Positions 52,601 to 63,438 of a DNA stretch of 64,000 nt are shown here, one piece after another. Source of the DNA: Micractinium sp. NFX-FRZ. Lineage: Eukaryota > Chlorophyta > Trebouxiophyceae > Chlorellales > Chlorellaceae. The notes under the pieces were generated by a model, which had not been told where the DNA came from, did no database searches, and saw only the letters and a list, made by a program, of their open reading frames with translations. The stretch is taken from NCBI GenBank assembly GCA_029339195.1, contig JAPTJF010000247.1:25490-89489 (forward strand), in the 5' to 3' direction. Positions within the stretch are counted from its first letter, which is position 1; each line of letters begins with the position of its first letter. The position numbers and the translations under genes were made by a program.

Positions 52601-53509
52601 CAGGCGCGAGACCTGGAGGGCGTGAGCGGCATTGAAGTGCGGCACTGGGTGAACACCGACATGCTGCGGGTGCACGTCATGCACGACATGGTCGACACGC
52701 TGGCAAGGGAGCGCCCCGCGGTGGCAGACCTGCTGGCCAACAAGTGAGTGCGGCTGCAGCTAGGGGCCTGGGGGCTGTGCGCAGGCTGGACGCTGGGGAT
52801 TTATTGTTGTCTGGTGAATGCGGCTGCAGCTTGGGACCTGTGGCCTAGGTGGAAGCTGGACGCTGGGGGTTTATTGTGGTCTGGCCTGGCTTTGCTGGGT
52901 TTGGAGGGCAGAGAAGGGGCCTGGGTCTGCCAGAGGATAGCCTGGCAGGGTGGCCTGGGTGGCGAGCAGGCTCTGCCCACCTCGCCTGCCCATCGCCCCT
53001 TTCCCTGCAATTCCACCCTGCTCAGCCGTGCTTCCCTCAATTGCCTGGCACGTGTTGGGTGCACCTGCAGGACTTTCTACCACGAATTCCTGGCAACACG
53101 GCAGTGCCCCCCGGCAGCGGCCCCCCGCCAGCGCCAGGTGTGCGAGCTCTACCTGCTCAAAGCCCTCACCGCTGCGCTGCCTCCCGAAGTGATAGTCAAC
53201 CTCACGGACGGCGCCATCGCCCGTGCGTTCGAGAAGCAGCAGCAGCAGTGGCAGCCCCTGCCCCCGGCATCGGCAGCGGCGCCGGCGCTGCAGCTGGGCA
53301 GCCCAGCGGCAGGCAGCGAGCCAGCGGGCAGGCGGCACGCCCTGCTTGCCTTCTTACAGCCCAGCAAGATTCCGCTTGTTGCCCTGGCGGCCAGTGCTGC
53401 GGGCGTCTTCCTCTGGCTGGCTGCCTGCCGGCCACTGGTGGAACGCAGGGCGGGGGGAGGCAAGGGGAGGGGGTGGCAGCAGCTGCCGTCACTCGCACTG
53501 CAGCCGTGA
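49619..53509 (+). CDS. GT61 (DUF563) family glycosyltransferase
   Basis: Ten exons (49619-49720, 49828-49987, 50138-50452, 50656-50728, 51002-51063, 51268-51664, 51871-51958, 52211-52375, 52604-52743, 53071-53509) give 646 residues. The N-terminus is a signal sequence (AAVLLLWAVAAAVTPARA). GT61 features are CTFRNLYLWGGRAYYL, NYYHFLADYLPVLTWTLCEQF-type block, VRVLVVDR and the hallmark VVHMHGAALANYVFLPRGA with VVHVAP. Family members transfer xylose, arabinose or GlcNAc to glycans in the secretory pathway. Exon 3 adds about 50 residues of Gly/Ser linker coded by GGC/AGC repeats. A second hydrophobic helix near the C-terminus (IPLVALAASAAGVFLWLAA) is unusual, because plant members are type II. 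This one may be anchored at its C-terminal end. Exon 4 is inferred from phase and from its reading FRVLPEPLHGATCDGR. Confidence 0.88.
50263..50412 (+). repeat. GGC/AGC trinucleotide tract coding a Gly/Ser linker
   Basis: Imperfect GGC and AGC codon runs encode about 50 residues of Gly, Ser and a few Asp, Glu and Asn inside GT61 exon 3. Just past the donor a separate pure (TGC)n run follows at about 50459-50487. Confidence 0.88.
51088..51109 (+). repeat. Echo of GT61 exon 5 tail and donor
   Basis: GCAGTTTAGTGGGTGCTGCAG repeats GCAGTTTGGTGGGTGCTGCAG at the true exon end (51057-51077), about 32 bp downstream, with the G before the donor changed to A. Confidence 0.85.
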
Positions 53510-53940
53510 TGTCACGGCGGTCAAAAGCACCCATTTTTCATTACAGACTCCCTACCATTTTTCATTACAAACTGCTTACTGCTTGATTTTCTTATTCATG
53601 ATCACCTGTTCACTATGCAGCTAACTATGACAGCACTTCACATCTGAACTCATGCACATACTGCAAAAGGAACCTGCCCAGCGCCCAACACTTAAGCCAC
53701 CGCTGCACCGCGCTGTGCTGCGGCGCCCTGCATCTGCATCTGCCGCATACGGGCAAGCGCGGGCCATGAGAAGCAGAGTTTTGAAACTCTATCAGCATTT
53801 TCACTGCTTTGCCCAACACCAGGCCCGATGCGCGAAATTGCCGGCCCCCGGCAACAAGGCTCCCTCTGTGCGTTGGTCCCCCTGCAGCTGCCCTGCGGCA
53901 GTTTAACTAAGCTCCCGAGCGTGTCCGCGGCGTCCCGCCG
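53510..53940. other. Intergenic region, GT61 / GT90
   Basis: No gene is seen. A 25-26 bp direct repeat containing CCATTTTTCATTACA occurs twice (about 53530-53580) in an AT-rich island just past the GT61 stop. No clear TGTAA is present on the plus strand. Confidence 0.5.
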
Positions 53941-56817
53941 ATGACAGCTGCCACCGCCGCCGCCTGGCAGCGGTGCTGCTGGGCGGCAGTGGCGGCGGTC
54001 GTCCTCGTCTTTGCTCTCGCCGCCGTCACGCTGCTGCTGGCAGCGGACAGCGGCAGCTCCTCCCAGTTCATGCCCCTCCGACTGGGGACAGGGGTGCGCC
54101 TGGCGCGAGCAAAGCCCAAGCAGAAGAGCACTGGGGTGCCACCTCCGCAGTTCAAAAAGTGGCAGCAGTACGCCGCGGCCAGGTGCGCCCCCTGCTGCCT
54201 GCCCGCCCCCCCAACAGCTGCGCCCCTGCACCGCTGTGGGTTGTTGGGTGCTGCTGAAACACTAAGTGCCTGTGCACACGTGCGGGGTGGCCTGTTCATG
54301 CCTCCAAGCCCCAGATACCCAGGCGTCCCAACCTGGCACCCATCAACATTCTGCCGCTCCGGCCTGTCCCCCTTACCCACCCCTCCCCTCCCCCTCCTTC
54401 TTCCTCTGCCGCAGGCAGTGCTCCCTAAGGGAGGAGGACTACTCCCAGATCCTTTCAGATCTGGAGCCCTTCCGGGCGGCTGGAGGCATCAGCGATGCTG
54501 CTGTGCACGCTGCGGCCGCGCTGCTGACCGCCTCCACCGCGATACTGGCGGTACGCGGCGGGCGCGCGGCGGAGGACGGTGGGGAGGCTGCCAAGCGCGG
54601 GGGGCGGCCGCGCCGCCTGCCCTGGGGCGGGCTGAACTACTACCGCCGCCTGATGGCCGATTTTGAGGGGGACCTGCCCGATATGAAGCTGCTGTTCAAT
54701 TTTGGGGACCGCCCCCGCTCCTGGGCAGTGCCGCTGCCGGCGGGAGACGAGGCAGCCCTGGCGGGCGGCACGCTGAGCGTGCAGGAGGCTTGGGAGCGGC
54801 ATGGGTGCGATGCTGCGGTGGGTGCGGAGATGCGGCGCCGCCACGGCTTGTTCCAGCCCGGCGCGACCTTCTGGGGGCAGCGCGGCCCGCTGCCCATCCT
54901 GTCGGGCTGGCGCGTGGAGGGCTGCTTCAGCGGTGAGGCAGCGTGTGTTCAAGTGGTTGTGTGGGCGGGTGTGTGGGTGGGCACCAGATGTGGGTGTGGT
55001 GTGTGTCTACAAGTGGAGGGCTGCTTCAGAGTTGAGGGCCTGTGCGTGGGTAGGAGTGCAAGGGCTGCCGGTGTGTGCTGTCGTGTGCCTCGAGGGGTGC
55101 AGGTCACGACTTACGTGTCATCCTATCGGTACGCGAGGTGACATGATCGACAGGCTGCACTGCCTGGCGTCCCACTCGGTACGCTGCGCGGACGCCTCCC
55201 CCCCCACTGTGCAGCGGGCGAGCTGTTTGAACGCCCCCGCCTGCTGACCACCAACCGTCGCCACGTGCTGTGCCTGCTGTGCCTGATGCAGACATCCTGG
55301 TGCCGCACGCATGGAACAACAAGGGCAACATGACGCGCCTCACCCTCTCCTCCACCTGCCCGCTAAGCAGCGACGCCTGGAGCAGCAAGGCAAGCGGGGT
55401 TGGTGCGGTGCGGGGAGCGCAGGCCGGCAGCAGCGCCCCGTGCCCGGGTGCTCACACCACACCTTTTGCCTTGCCAGCACTGGGTGCCCTGCCCTGGGCC
55501 CATTTTCCACGCAAGACTCTGCAACATACGTACAACTCAGTTGGAACTGCGTCCATGGTGACACTCGGGTGTGCTTGCCCCTCGGACCCGTGCCCGCCTT
55601 CCTTGTGTCCCCTGCAGTCTGACGTCGCCTTCTGGCGGGGGAGCTCTACCGGGGCGGGTGTCAGCTCGACCACGCCGCCAGGTGCACTGGTGGAGGCAGC
55701 AGGGGCAAGGGTGGTAAAGACAGGCGGGCGCAGGCGGTGCTGTGCTACCTGGCTTGCCTGCCACCCACTGGGGCAGCCCCACGCTGTGCCTGCTGCGCCT
55801 GCCGGGGCGCCAGGGGAGCAGCCTCCTCCACCCTCCCGGAGCACAACCACGTGCGGCATGCCCGTCGTCGCGTTCTCCCGCCCCATCATCGCAAGCCCCA
55901 CCTGCCGCTGTTCCTGTGTACCGCTTCAGCATCATGCGCCCCATGAGCCTCACCCCATCCTTTCTACTACCCCGCCCGCAGAGGTGTGGCGCGGCTTCCA
56001 CCGGCAGCGCCTGGTTGAGCTGTCCCGTGCCCACCCGGACACCCTGGACGCCGCCTTCACGCGCTACGTACAGTGCGACCCGCCCTCCTGCGCCGCCCAG
56101 GAGGCCCGCTACGGCCGCTCCCCGCTCGCCAACGGCTCCCACCTCTTCTCCCACAAGTACTCGGTGGTAGTGGATGGCAACGGGGCGGCGGCGCGCCTGG
56201 GCCCCACGCTGTGCTCCGGCTCGCTGGCCCTCAATGCGCAGATGTTCCGGGAGTGGTTCTTCTTCCGCCTGCACCCTTTTAAGCACTACGTCCCTGTCAG
56301 GTGGGTGCTGCCTGTGGACTGTTTGCGTTGTGCGGTTCTGGCATGTCAAGGCCGTGCTGCGCATGCTGTGCTGCATGCTGTCCGTGCTCTGTGCACAGGT
56401 CAAGATGCTGGATGGCTGCGTTGCATTGTGATGACATCAGGGTGCCGTGCCGCACACTCCTCTGGGTGCCCGCCCGGCTCCCCCTCAATCCTAAAAGCAC
56501 AACAACCCCCGCGCCCTTGCAGGCCCGACTACTCTGATCTGTTGGAGCGGGTGGAGTGGGTACGGGGGCACGATGCCGAGGCTAAACAGATTGCAGACAA
56601 CGCTGTGCGCTACGTGAACAACCAGCTGAGGGAGGAGGATCTGAAGTGCTACCTGTACCGCCTGCTGCTTGAATATGGAGCAATATACAAGCCCGGGACG
56701 GCTGGGGATGGCAGGTCCAGGAGCGGCAGGAGTGGAGGCAGCGGCAGCGGCGGTGGCGGTGCAGGTGGCAATGCGACAGCAAGAGCGCGGCCCCCGGCGC
56801 GGCAGCAGCCTCCGTGA
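53941..56817 (+). CDS. GT90 (CAP10/Rumi-like, DUF821) glycosyltransferase
   Basis: Six exons (53941-54182, 54415-54932, 55292-55389, 55618-55657, 55982-56300, 56523-56817) give 503 residues. A type II membrane anchor (CCWAAVAAVVLVFALAAVTLLLA) is followed by FKKWQQYAAAR and the GT90 core: MKLLFNFGDRP, ILVPHAWNN, SDVAFWRGSSTG, HKYSVVVDGNG, EWFFFRLHPFKHYVPVR and SDLLERVEWVRGHDAEAKQIA, then YLYRLLLEY. These are the blocks of the O-glucosyl/O-xylosyltransferases related to CAP10 and Rumi; the sugar donor is usually UDP-Glc or UDP-Xyl. The donor after 55389 is best read as GC (AAG then GCAAGC); a GT site 9 bases later in the same phase would add three residues. The end is a Gly/Ser/Arg tail. TGTAA at 56885 follows. 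Confidence 0.9.
55013..55037 (+). repeat. Echo of GT90 exon 2 tail
   Basis: GTGGAGGGCTGCTTCAGAGT repeats the true exon end GTGGAGGGCTGCTTCAGCGG (54915-54934) about 98 bp into the intron. The donor GTGAGG has become TTGAGG. Confidence 0.9.
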
Positions 56818-56884
56818 CGGCCCCGACCTGTGCGCATGTGTGTGTGTTTGTTGGCTTGTTGCCTGATCACTTGCTCGCCGGGCG

Positions 56885-56889
56885 TGTAA
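56885..56889 (+). terminator. TGTAA poly(A) signal of the GT90 gene
   Basis: TGTAA lies 68 bases after the stop codon on the coding strand. Confidence 0.55.
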
Positions 56890-57033
56890 CGATTCCCAGG
56901 GCTCGCTGCACAGGCGGGCAGCGCAGGTGCCTGCACCTCTCCTTGCAGCCGCCACATGCTGCAGGCTTGCAAATAAGTGTTGCTCTGGACGTTCCTCAAC
57001 GGCGGTACCTCTCACTGATGCGTGGTGATTATG

Positions 57034-57038
57034 TTACA
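57034..57038 (-). terminator. TGTAA poly(A) signal of the SGNH gene
   Basis: TTACA on the plus strand is TGTAA on the minus strand, 152 bases after the SGNH-gene stop. Confidence 0.5.
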
Positions 57039-57189
57039 ATTCCTGAGCACAGGATACAACCATGTATGGTTGGTATTAAAGGGTTTCTTGTTCCGGTTAT
57101 ACTCACAACTCAGTACAATTCAGTACAAACTGACGAAAGAGTGACGAAGAAATCAGAAAAAAGGGTCAAACAACTCTCTGCACTGGCGC

Positions 57190-60100
57190 TCATCCGCCTG
57201 CCTGGCTGTGAACCACCATCAACGCTGCCAGCATGACCTGCGCAATGGGGAGGGCGACATGAGGGCAAGTTGAGATTGAAGGCCAGGTGTCGAGTGCCCG
57301 GCCTCGCAATGAGCCTCTGGCTCCCAGTTGACAGTGAGCATGCCAGTACAGGAAGCATGGCGGCCTGCCTCACAGCCCACCTTGTGCCCCTCCTGTGGTG
57401 TGGCCCCCGCCTCGTCGCCGACGGTCACACGCACGCGGCACCGCTCGTGCTGCGACACCTGCAGGGCGCTCAGGCAACAATGAAAAGGGTGCAGTGGTGT
57501 TGGCCAGCGGTTGCCCACCAGCTCCCAGGTCTGGACCCACAAATCCGGATCCGGCAGTCCCTTCTAATTGGGCCTTGGCCTGTGACAATCCTGGCAGCGG
57601 CAAAATCGCGAGCTCTCCCTGCAACATCCTGTGTGCTTCTTTCCTCTCGCCAGGCCTCACCTTGAACGAGTGCACCTTGAAGACGGAGGCACGGGCGGCC
57701 GAGGTGCCGTCCAGCGTGCTGGGCTTGCAGGCGCAGCCCGACACACACTCCACAAGGGCCGTGCCCATCCCTGAGTAGCTGCGCAGGTGCCCCAGCTGCA
57801 CCGAGGCGACGGCGTCGGCTGCCGCGTTGCTTGCAGCCCACGGTGGCAGCTTGCCTGGCGCCAGCGTGGTGTCAACCTCCAGCTCAGCCCAGGCGCCTGC
57901 AGTGGCAGGGGATAGGGAGGGGAGGAGGTAAGAGGAGGTGCAAGCAGGGGTGGGTTGGGTCACTGGCCCGGTCAGGGGGCTGGCCAGGGCCTGCTGGGCA
58001 TGCTGTGGTGAAAGCAGCCCAGCAGGCCATGCGGGCAGCAACCAAGCACAGGGCTCTGGCAGTGGCTACTCTGGCAAGGGACAGAGCGACACAGCGCCCC
58101 TCGCTTCCGTGATAACACATACGATGGCAGGAAACTGTGAAACCCGCACAGCCGCACCTGGCTCAACGGCGGACCAACCCCACTTCTGCTCCTCAAGCCG
58201 TGGGAGCAGCGGCTTCTCGGGGGCGTACTGCCAGCCCTTGTGCCGTACCACCATGGTCTCAAAGTCCTCCTGCGGCAGTACCAGCGGTACCAGCGATGCA
58301 ATGCAGTGAGCATGGCGGTCGGGGCAGTGGACCGGGTGATGCACTGCACTGGCGTGTGAGGCTCCATGCACACATGCTAGCTGCCCAGGACGTTGCCACG
58401 TGATGCCCTAACGAGCCACCGAGAGCAGCAGCCGCCCAGCAAGCCATGCGGGCCCAGCGCGGCTGCCGCGGCACTTGCCAGCTGGGCGCAGAAGGAGGGC
58501 CAGGTTTCCTGGTAGTTTGGGATCATAGGAGGGGGCAGCCCCTGTAGCCGCGCATCCTGCCTTGACCCTGGCTCTCCTTTCAGCACAACCTCCCCCACAG
58601 CTTGCTCCAGCAGCCCCACGAGCAGCTCAGCCAGAACTTGGTGCCCGCTGGGACCCGGGTGGATGCTGCAGGCAAGGGGAGAGGGTGTGGGGGGGCGGGC
58701 GCAGCCAGGGCGGCAGGGGGAAGGGAACTGTGCCATCGAGCAGCAGCAGCAGGGGCGTGGCGCCAGGCCGCAAGCGGGCCTGCTTGGTGGGTGGATGGGT
58801 GGGTGGGTGACGGTTTGCCAGCCAGCCACAGTGCGCCGCTGCAATCACTCGTTGTTGCTGCTGCCACGTCTGCCAGCCAGTGCAGCAGGTGCAAGAAGGA
58901 ATGCAGACATGTGCAAGCCCGAGCACACGAATGCATCCCCCGGTCCCTGCTGCCGCCACCCCAGTAGCAGCGCACGTGTCAAGGTAGAGGTAGGAGGCTT
59001 CCTTTCCAGGCTCGGCTGCGGGGATGGGCTCCCCTGTGGCGGCGTCCCTGCTGCCCTCGGCAATGACTCGGTCCACCTGGCAGGCAGGCAGGGGGTGGCG
59101 GGAGCAACGCGTCAAGAAGTAGGCCAGGCAAAGGGTAAAACGCCACACGCTGGCGCGCTTGCGTCCCTTTGCAATAAAGCAGAGCACCAGTGGCACGGGG
59201 AGAGAGCGCATCGTGCTTGCGGATCGGGCAGGGGCCCAGGCGGCAGGGCAGAGAGGTGCGCAGGCAGGCAGGCAGGGGCGGCCGGAATGGGCACTGCGGC
59301 TGGTGAGACACCTCCTGCCCTGCTGCTTCCTCCAGTGCCCCACTCGTCACCCTGCACTTTGAACTAGCACCCTGCCCCAGCATACAGACATACCCACCCT
59401 GAAGCCGTCGATGCCCGCCTGCATCAGCCGCCAGGCAGCGGACCTCAGAGACAGAGAGGGCAGGTCGTAGTACTGCGGGCGGGGCGGGGCAGGGCAGGGG
59501 CCTTTGTGGAGGGGGGAGGTTGTAGCACTTCAGGCAGTGCAGTACAGGGCAGGGCCTTGGGACAGAGATGGCAGGTCCTACCGCAAGCAGGATGGGGCAA
59601 GGCAGGGCAGGTTGAAGGAGACAGCAGGTCAGGATACCGAAGAGTGGGGACGTGAAGGGCCAAGAAAGGAGCGGTGGTGGGCGGGTGGGCAGGCCTTTGC
59701 CTTGCCCTGGCTCTGTAGTGGCCGCTAGGAACCGCGCCTGCATGCAGTGCTGTGGACCTCAGTGCCACCGCCCATTCGCGCCCCTTGTGCCCCACCTGCA
59801 CCCGCCCAGCGCAGCCCACTCACATGGGACAACATGTTCAGCTGCCCCTCCGGCTCACGATAGAACAGCCCCGCGCTGGCGCCGTCCCCCGATGCCTTGA
59901 ACCCTGCACAGTCCCCGGGTGGGAGTGCTCTGGTTCAAGCTCTTGTAGGAGTCGCAACAGCAGGCGGGGCAAGGCCTTCACAGATTAATATGTTAACCAA
60001 TTCTGCACACGTGCATGATCTGTGTGGGAGACCCAGGCGGTTCCTTGGCGTGGGGGTGTCCCCCGTGCACCGCCCCTCAAAGAGATAGGCAGCGCAGCAG

Positions 60101-61850
60101 GTGCAGCAGCACCACAGCAGGGCGACCGGCCGGGCCGCGGCAGCAGCAGTACGCAAGCATACACACTCGCCAGTGCTCCCTCACTCACATGGGTAGTGAT
60201 GCAGCAGCACCACGGCGGGGCGGCCGGGGAGGGCCAGCAGCGTGCGCAGCAGCGCCTCGAACCCGTGCTTGCCCCGGGAGGTCCATGCGGAGGGGGAGTC
60301 GTTGGCGGTGAACTCCACCACCACCAGGTCAGCGTCCTGCAGGCACGGCAAGGGACTAGTCGTTCTGCGACTCTGCTGGACCTGCCAGACTGTAGCACAG
60401 TGCAGCACAGCATTGGCACAGCACTCGGAGGTTGACAGATACAGAGGGAGCAGAGGCATAGCCAATGGTGGCTACTGGATGCATGTTGGTTTGCTTCGGG
60501 TCAGTTGAGGCTCGGATGTTGGAATGATTCACAACGGGCGTGGCCGTGGAGTGCACCGCCACTGAAATGGACGTCGGTTCGGGGAGTGACAGCACAAGTG
60601 GGGCACAGCAAGGGGAGATGGTCATCCTGACGCCCGCCGGGGTGGGAGGGGGCAGGCACACGTCTTGGCCACGACCACACCTGTGAAGCCAACGAGGAGT
60701 CGGGCCGGCGTGCAACACGGGGGAGTGCACGGGGCATGCACAGGGGACCTGCAGCCTGCCTGCCACCCCGCTGGACGCAGGCGGGCCGGGCCCCCTGCCC
60801 GCCACCCCGCTGACCGCCTCACCTGGTCGACCATGCTGTGCAGGCAGGGCGTGGTGACGGTGCTGGTTGAGCCAGGCAGGCCCCGGTTCAGCAGCTTGTG
60901 CCCGCTGCAGGCGAGGGGGCGGCAGCACATCATGGTTAGGGCACTCTTGCACGGGCAGGCGCGCATGCGTCGGTGCCAGTGGAGGGCCACCCTGCCTTCC
61001 GATCATATGTCAACCAAGAGGGGTCACCTTGAACCAAACTCCCTGCCCCATCCAGCTGCATCCCAATTGCACGCACGCGCCTGGCCTGCAGAGGCACCCC
61101 ACCCACTCGGGCGCCTCGGCCGCCCACCTGTGAGGGAAGGTTTCGTTGATGTATCGGAAGAAGAGGGAGGGGAAGGACAGGTTGAGGTCCTCCACGCCGT
61201 GCCCATACGTCACGCTGCCCCCCAGGGTGAAAGCTTTCACAGGCTGCCCACCCAGCAGCTTGGCGGCAACGGCGCGCAGGCGGGCGCCGCCGCCGTAGTG
61301 CGACACGCCCCGCCCCTGCTCCTCCGCGGTTAGCAGCGGCGCCCAGGGCATCTGCAGGTGTCAGGGAAGGTCGGTGACTGTGCCACGATGGCTATGGCGC
61401 TGCACACACACTCGGGAGTTTTGTGGCTGGATGGACAGACTTCTCTGACTGTGAAGCAGCCACGCGGCGCCCGCTGGTACTGCGGCAGCCTACCTTTGGC
61501 GGCTGCAGTCCTGTGTGATATGATCTTGATCGTCGAGAGCTTAGTTGGTTCCAGAGGTGCTGACCTCCTGTGTTGAAGCAGGCAAAGAGGGCTGTGTTTG
61601 CAGGACGCCTGGCGCCGCCTGACAGCGGCGGCGGGGTGTGCTTTTTGAGTGAGCAGGCAGGTGCTCAAGAACCGGGCGCTGCCCAACCGCCGGTGCTGAA
61701 TGCAACCTGCGCACCGTAGGCGTTCATGCTGAGAAACGCAGTGAGGAGTGCGCAGTTGACGAGCGCTAAGAGGACGACCAGCAGTTTACGCTGCGCACGC
61801 CTGCCCGCGCTGTCTGCGCCACACTCAAGCGCTGCAGACTGAACAGTCAT
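57190..61850 (-). CDS. Membrane-anchored SGNH/GDSL hydrolase
   Basis: Twelve exons (61707-61850, 61128-61351, 60823-60904, 60189-60336, 59824-59903, 59398-59472, 58976-59076, 58479-58665, 58158-58269, 57661-57896, 57381-57458, 57190-57237) give 504 residues. A type II anchor (LLVVLLALVNCALLTAFL, about residues 23-40) precedes the SGNH domain: block I FTLGGSVTYG (nucleophile Ser near 94), NRGLPGSTS, block III VVVEFTANDSP, HYYDLPSLSLR and block V DTIHPGPSGH with the catalytic Asp and His. A second region of about 190 residues (RHKGWQYAPEKP, VQLGHLRSYSGMG, CVSGCACKPSTLDG) follows and may bind the substrate. Such proteins remove or transfer acyl groups on polysaccharides. Its place beside GT61 and GT90 fits that role. 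The donor after 58479 is read as GC (CTG then GCAAGT); other choices there change only a few residues. Confidence 0.83.
59515..59590 (-). repeat. Weak echoes of SGNH exon 6 head
   Basis: The true exon 6 head (59440-59472) encodes YYDLPSLSL. Fragments at 59515-59535 (CYNLPPP) and 59555-59580 (GACCTGCCATCTCTGTC, DLPSLS) look like decayed copies. Identity is lower than for the other echoes. Confidence 0.55.
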
Positions 61851-62256
61851 GCTTCACGCGCGCTGCGATCACTAGATGAAGCGGCAATCGGTCGCAGCTG
61901 AAGGCAGGCGCCTTTCGAAGTTTGGTTGGCCGACCGAAACTCTCCCACGTGGGGCGTCAGGCGAGAGACGAAATAGCACTGCAGCAATGATGTGCAAAGA
62001 AACGTACTCGGAAGTCGGGAGGATGCGCAGACAGGTGGGGGCAGGCAGTGCAGCGCGCCCGCGTGACATGCGGGGTGTGCAAGTTCGGGCGGTGCACTTT
62101 TTCGCGCACTTTGTGCCATTCGCGCCTGTTTTGTTCCCATTGCGTCCATTTACACTCAGAAGCCACCAGGGAGCAGCCAGGAGCGCCGGGGGGCCAAGGC
62201 GCGGGCGGCCAACCCACTGGGCCTCCGTGGGGACCGCGGCGTCCCGGCCAGGCGCC
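61851..62256. promoter_or_regulatory. Divergent promoter region, SGNH hydrolase / unknown gene
   Basis: Start codons on opposite strands are 406 bp apart. No gene is seen. Confidence 0.45.
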
Positions 62257-62381
62257 ATGGAGGATGATCAGGTGGACACGGATGCAGGTGCGTGGGCCAG
62301 GCAGTGGGGAGGGCGCCAGGCATCAGGGCGCCAGGCATCAGAGTGTGAATCGGAGCCTCACTCCCAGGGCTCCTCCTCTGC
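62257..62381 (+). repeat. Inverted repeat, left arm (shared 5' exon)
   Basis: About 125 bp from ATGGAGGATGATCAG to TCCTCCTCTGC match the reverse complement of 63890-64000. The only clear difference is an extra GGCGCCAGGCATCAG unit in this arm. The match covers exon 1 (MEDDQVDTDA), its donor and part of the intron. It probably continues left of 62257 and right of 64000. Confidence 0.93.
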
Positions 62382-63438
62382 TGGGCGCAGTGCCAAGTGC
62401 TTTGGACCGAGGGCCTGCCACCTTTCTAGCTGGGGTGCTCGCGCGGGTCCCCCATCAGAGCTTGGCGCCGGGTGCAGGTGCCCGCCCCTGCCGTCCATCG
62501 CCGCCGCCGCCGCTCCCGTGTGGGCACTGCTGCTCACCGCCGCTGCCCTCGCCCATTGCCTGGCCCACGCTGCGTGCAGGCATGGCCGACTACATGGACC
62601 TCACACACAGCCCTGCGGCCCGCCAGCTGCCTCGGCGCAAGGCGGCAGCTGGGCTGCAGCTGCGGCGCAGCGAGGCGGCAGCTGGGGCGCAGCTGCAGGC
62701 ATCCTCCGAGGTTGTCGTCATCACGTCATCCCCTGAAGCCAGCCCGCTGGCTGGCCACCAACTGCCACTGGCCCCAGGGCATGTGCAGCACCCCGGCCTG
62801 CCAGCTGCGGCGGGACAGGCGCAGCGACGCGGCGTGCCAGCTGAAGGGCCGCCGGCCACTCCGGCGGGGCCAAGCCATGGCACGCACATGGAAGAAGTGC
62901 GGCCCCCTCCCAACTTTCCGCCAGACCTGCTTGTCAAGTGGAGTGCGTTGCCAGCCGTCCTGTCGACGGCGCGCGGCGGCCGTGGTGGCCAGCTGCCTCC
63001 TATTGAGTCGCCGCTGTGGCCGGCGGCACTGGTCACGTGCAAAGGCAACGCGACGGCGGCCATCAAGCTGGTGAGGGCGTGCACATTGCACATTAGATCT
63101 TTGCATGGCATTTGTGTTCCTGTAGCAATTTTCCTGTCCTCCCCACGCAGTGCATTTGATCCCACACCTTCTGCATGCCTTGCTCGCCACTGGTTTCGCG
63201 CACAACCAAGCACAGTCCTCCACTTGCCTCTTGACCTGCCTTGCATGTGCAGCATTATTGGCAGTGTAAACATGCTGTTACAAGCAGCATGAGAGAATGC
63301 CTGGGGCACGTTCATTGCAGACTGGCTGAAAAGTATGGAGTCGGGGCGGCACAGGTGGCACAAGAGGGTCACGGAACGCCACCCCGCCGGGAGGGCGGGG
63401 AGGTGATCCCCGCAGTAGAAGCATATTTATTGGCGTGA
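62257..63438 (+). CDS. Unknown protein sharing exon 1 with the opposing gene
   Basis: Three exons (62257-62287, 62580-63070, 63253-63438) join in phase to 235 residues. Exon 1 is MEDDQVDTDA. Exon 2 starts GMADYMDLTHSPAARQLPRR, has two Ala/Gly/Leu/Gln/Arg repeats, then PPPNFPPDLLVKWSALPAVL and CKGNATAAIKL. Exon 3 reads HYWQCKHAVTSSMRECLGHV and CRLAEKYGVGAAQV. I recognise no family. The Cys/His pattern in exon 3 is too short to name. Exon 1 and part of its intron repeat as an inverted copy at the window edge, and the last 70 bases overlap the opposing reading frame. Confidence 0.55.

Larger units (their letters stand above)
56818..57189. other. Convergent intergenic region, GT90 / SGNH hydrolase
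   Basis: Facing poly(A) signals are TGTAA at 56885-56889 (plus) and TTACA at 57034-57038 (minus). The segment 57030-57170 is clearly AT-rich against the rest of the window. No gene is seen. Confidence 0.55.

Noticed and set aside
55270..56817. Continuous 515-codon plus-strand frame
   Set aside because: It contains the GT90 exons but also reads through introns with typical donors and acceptors. The spliced model restores the conserved order SDVAFWRGSSTG to EVWRGFHRQR.
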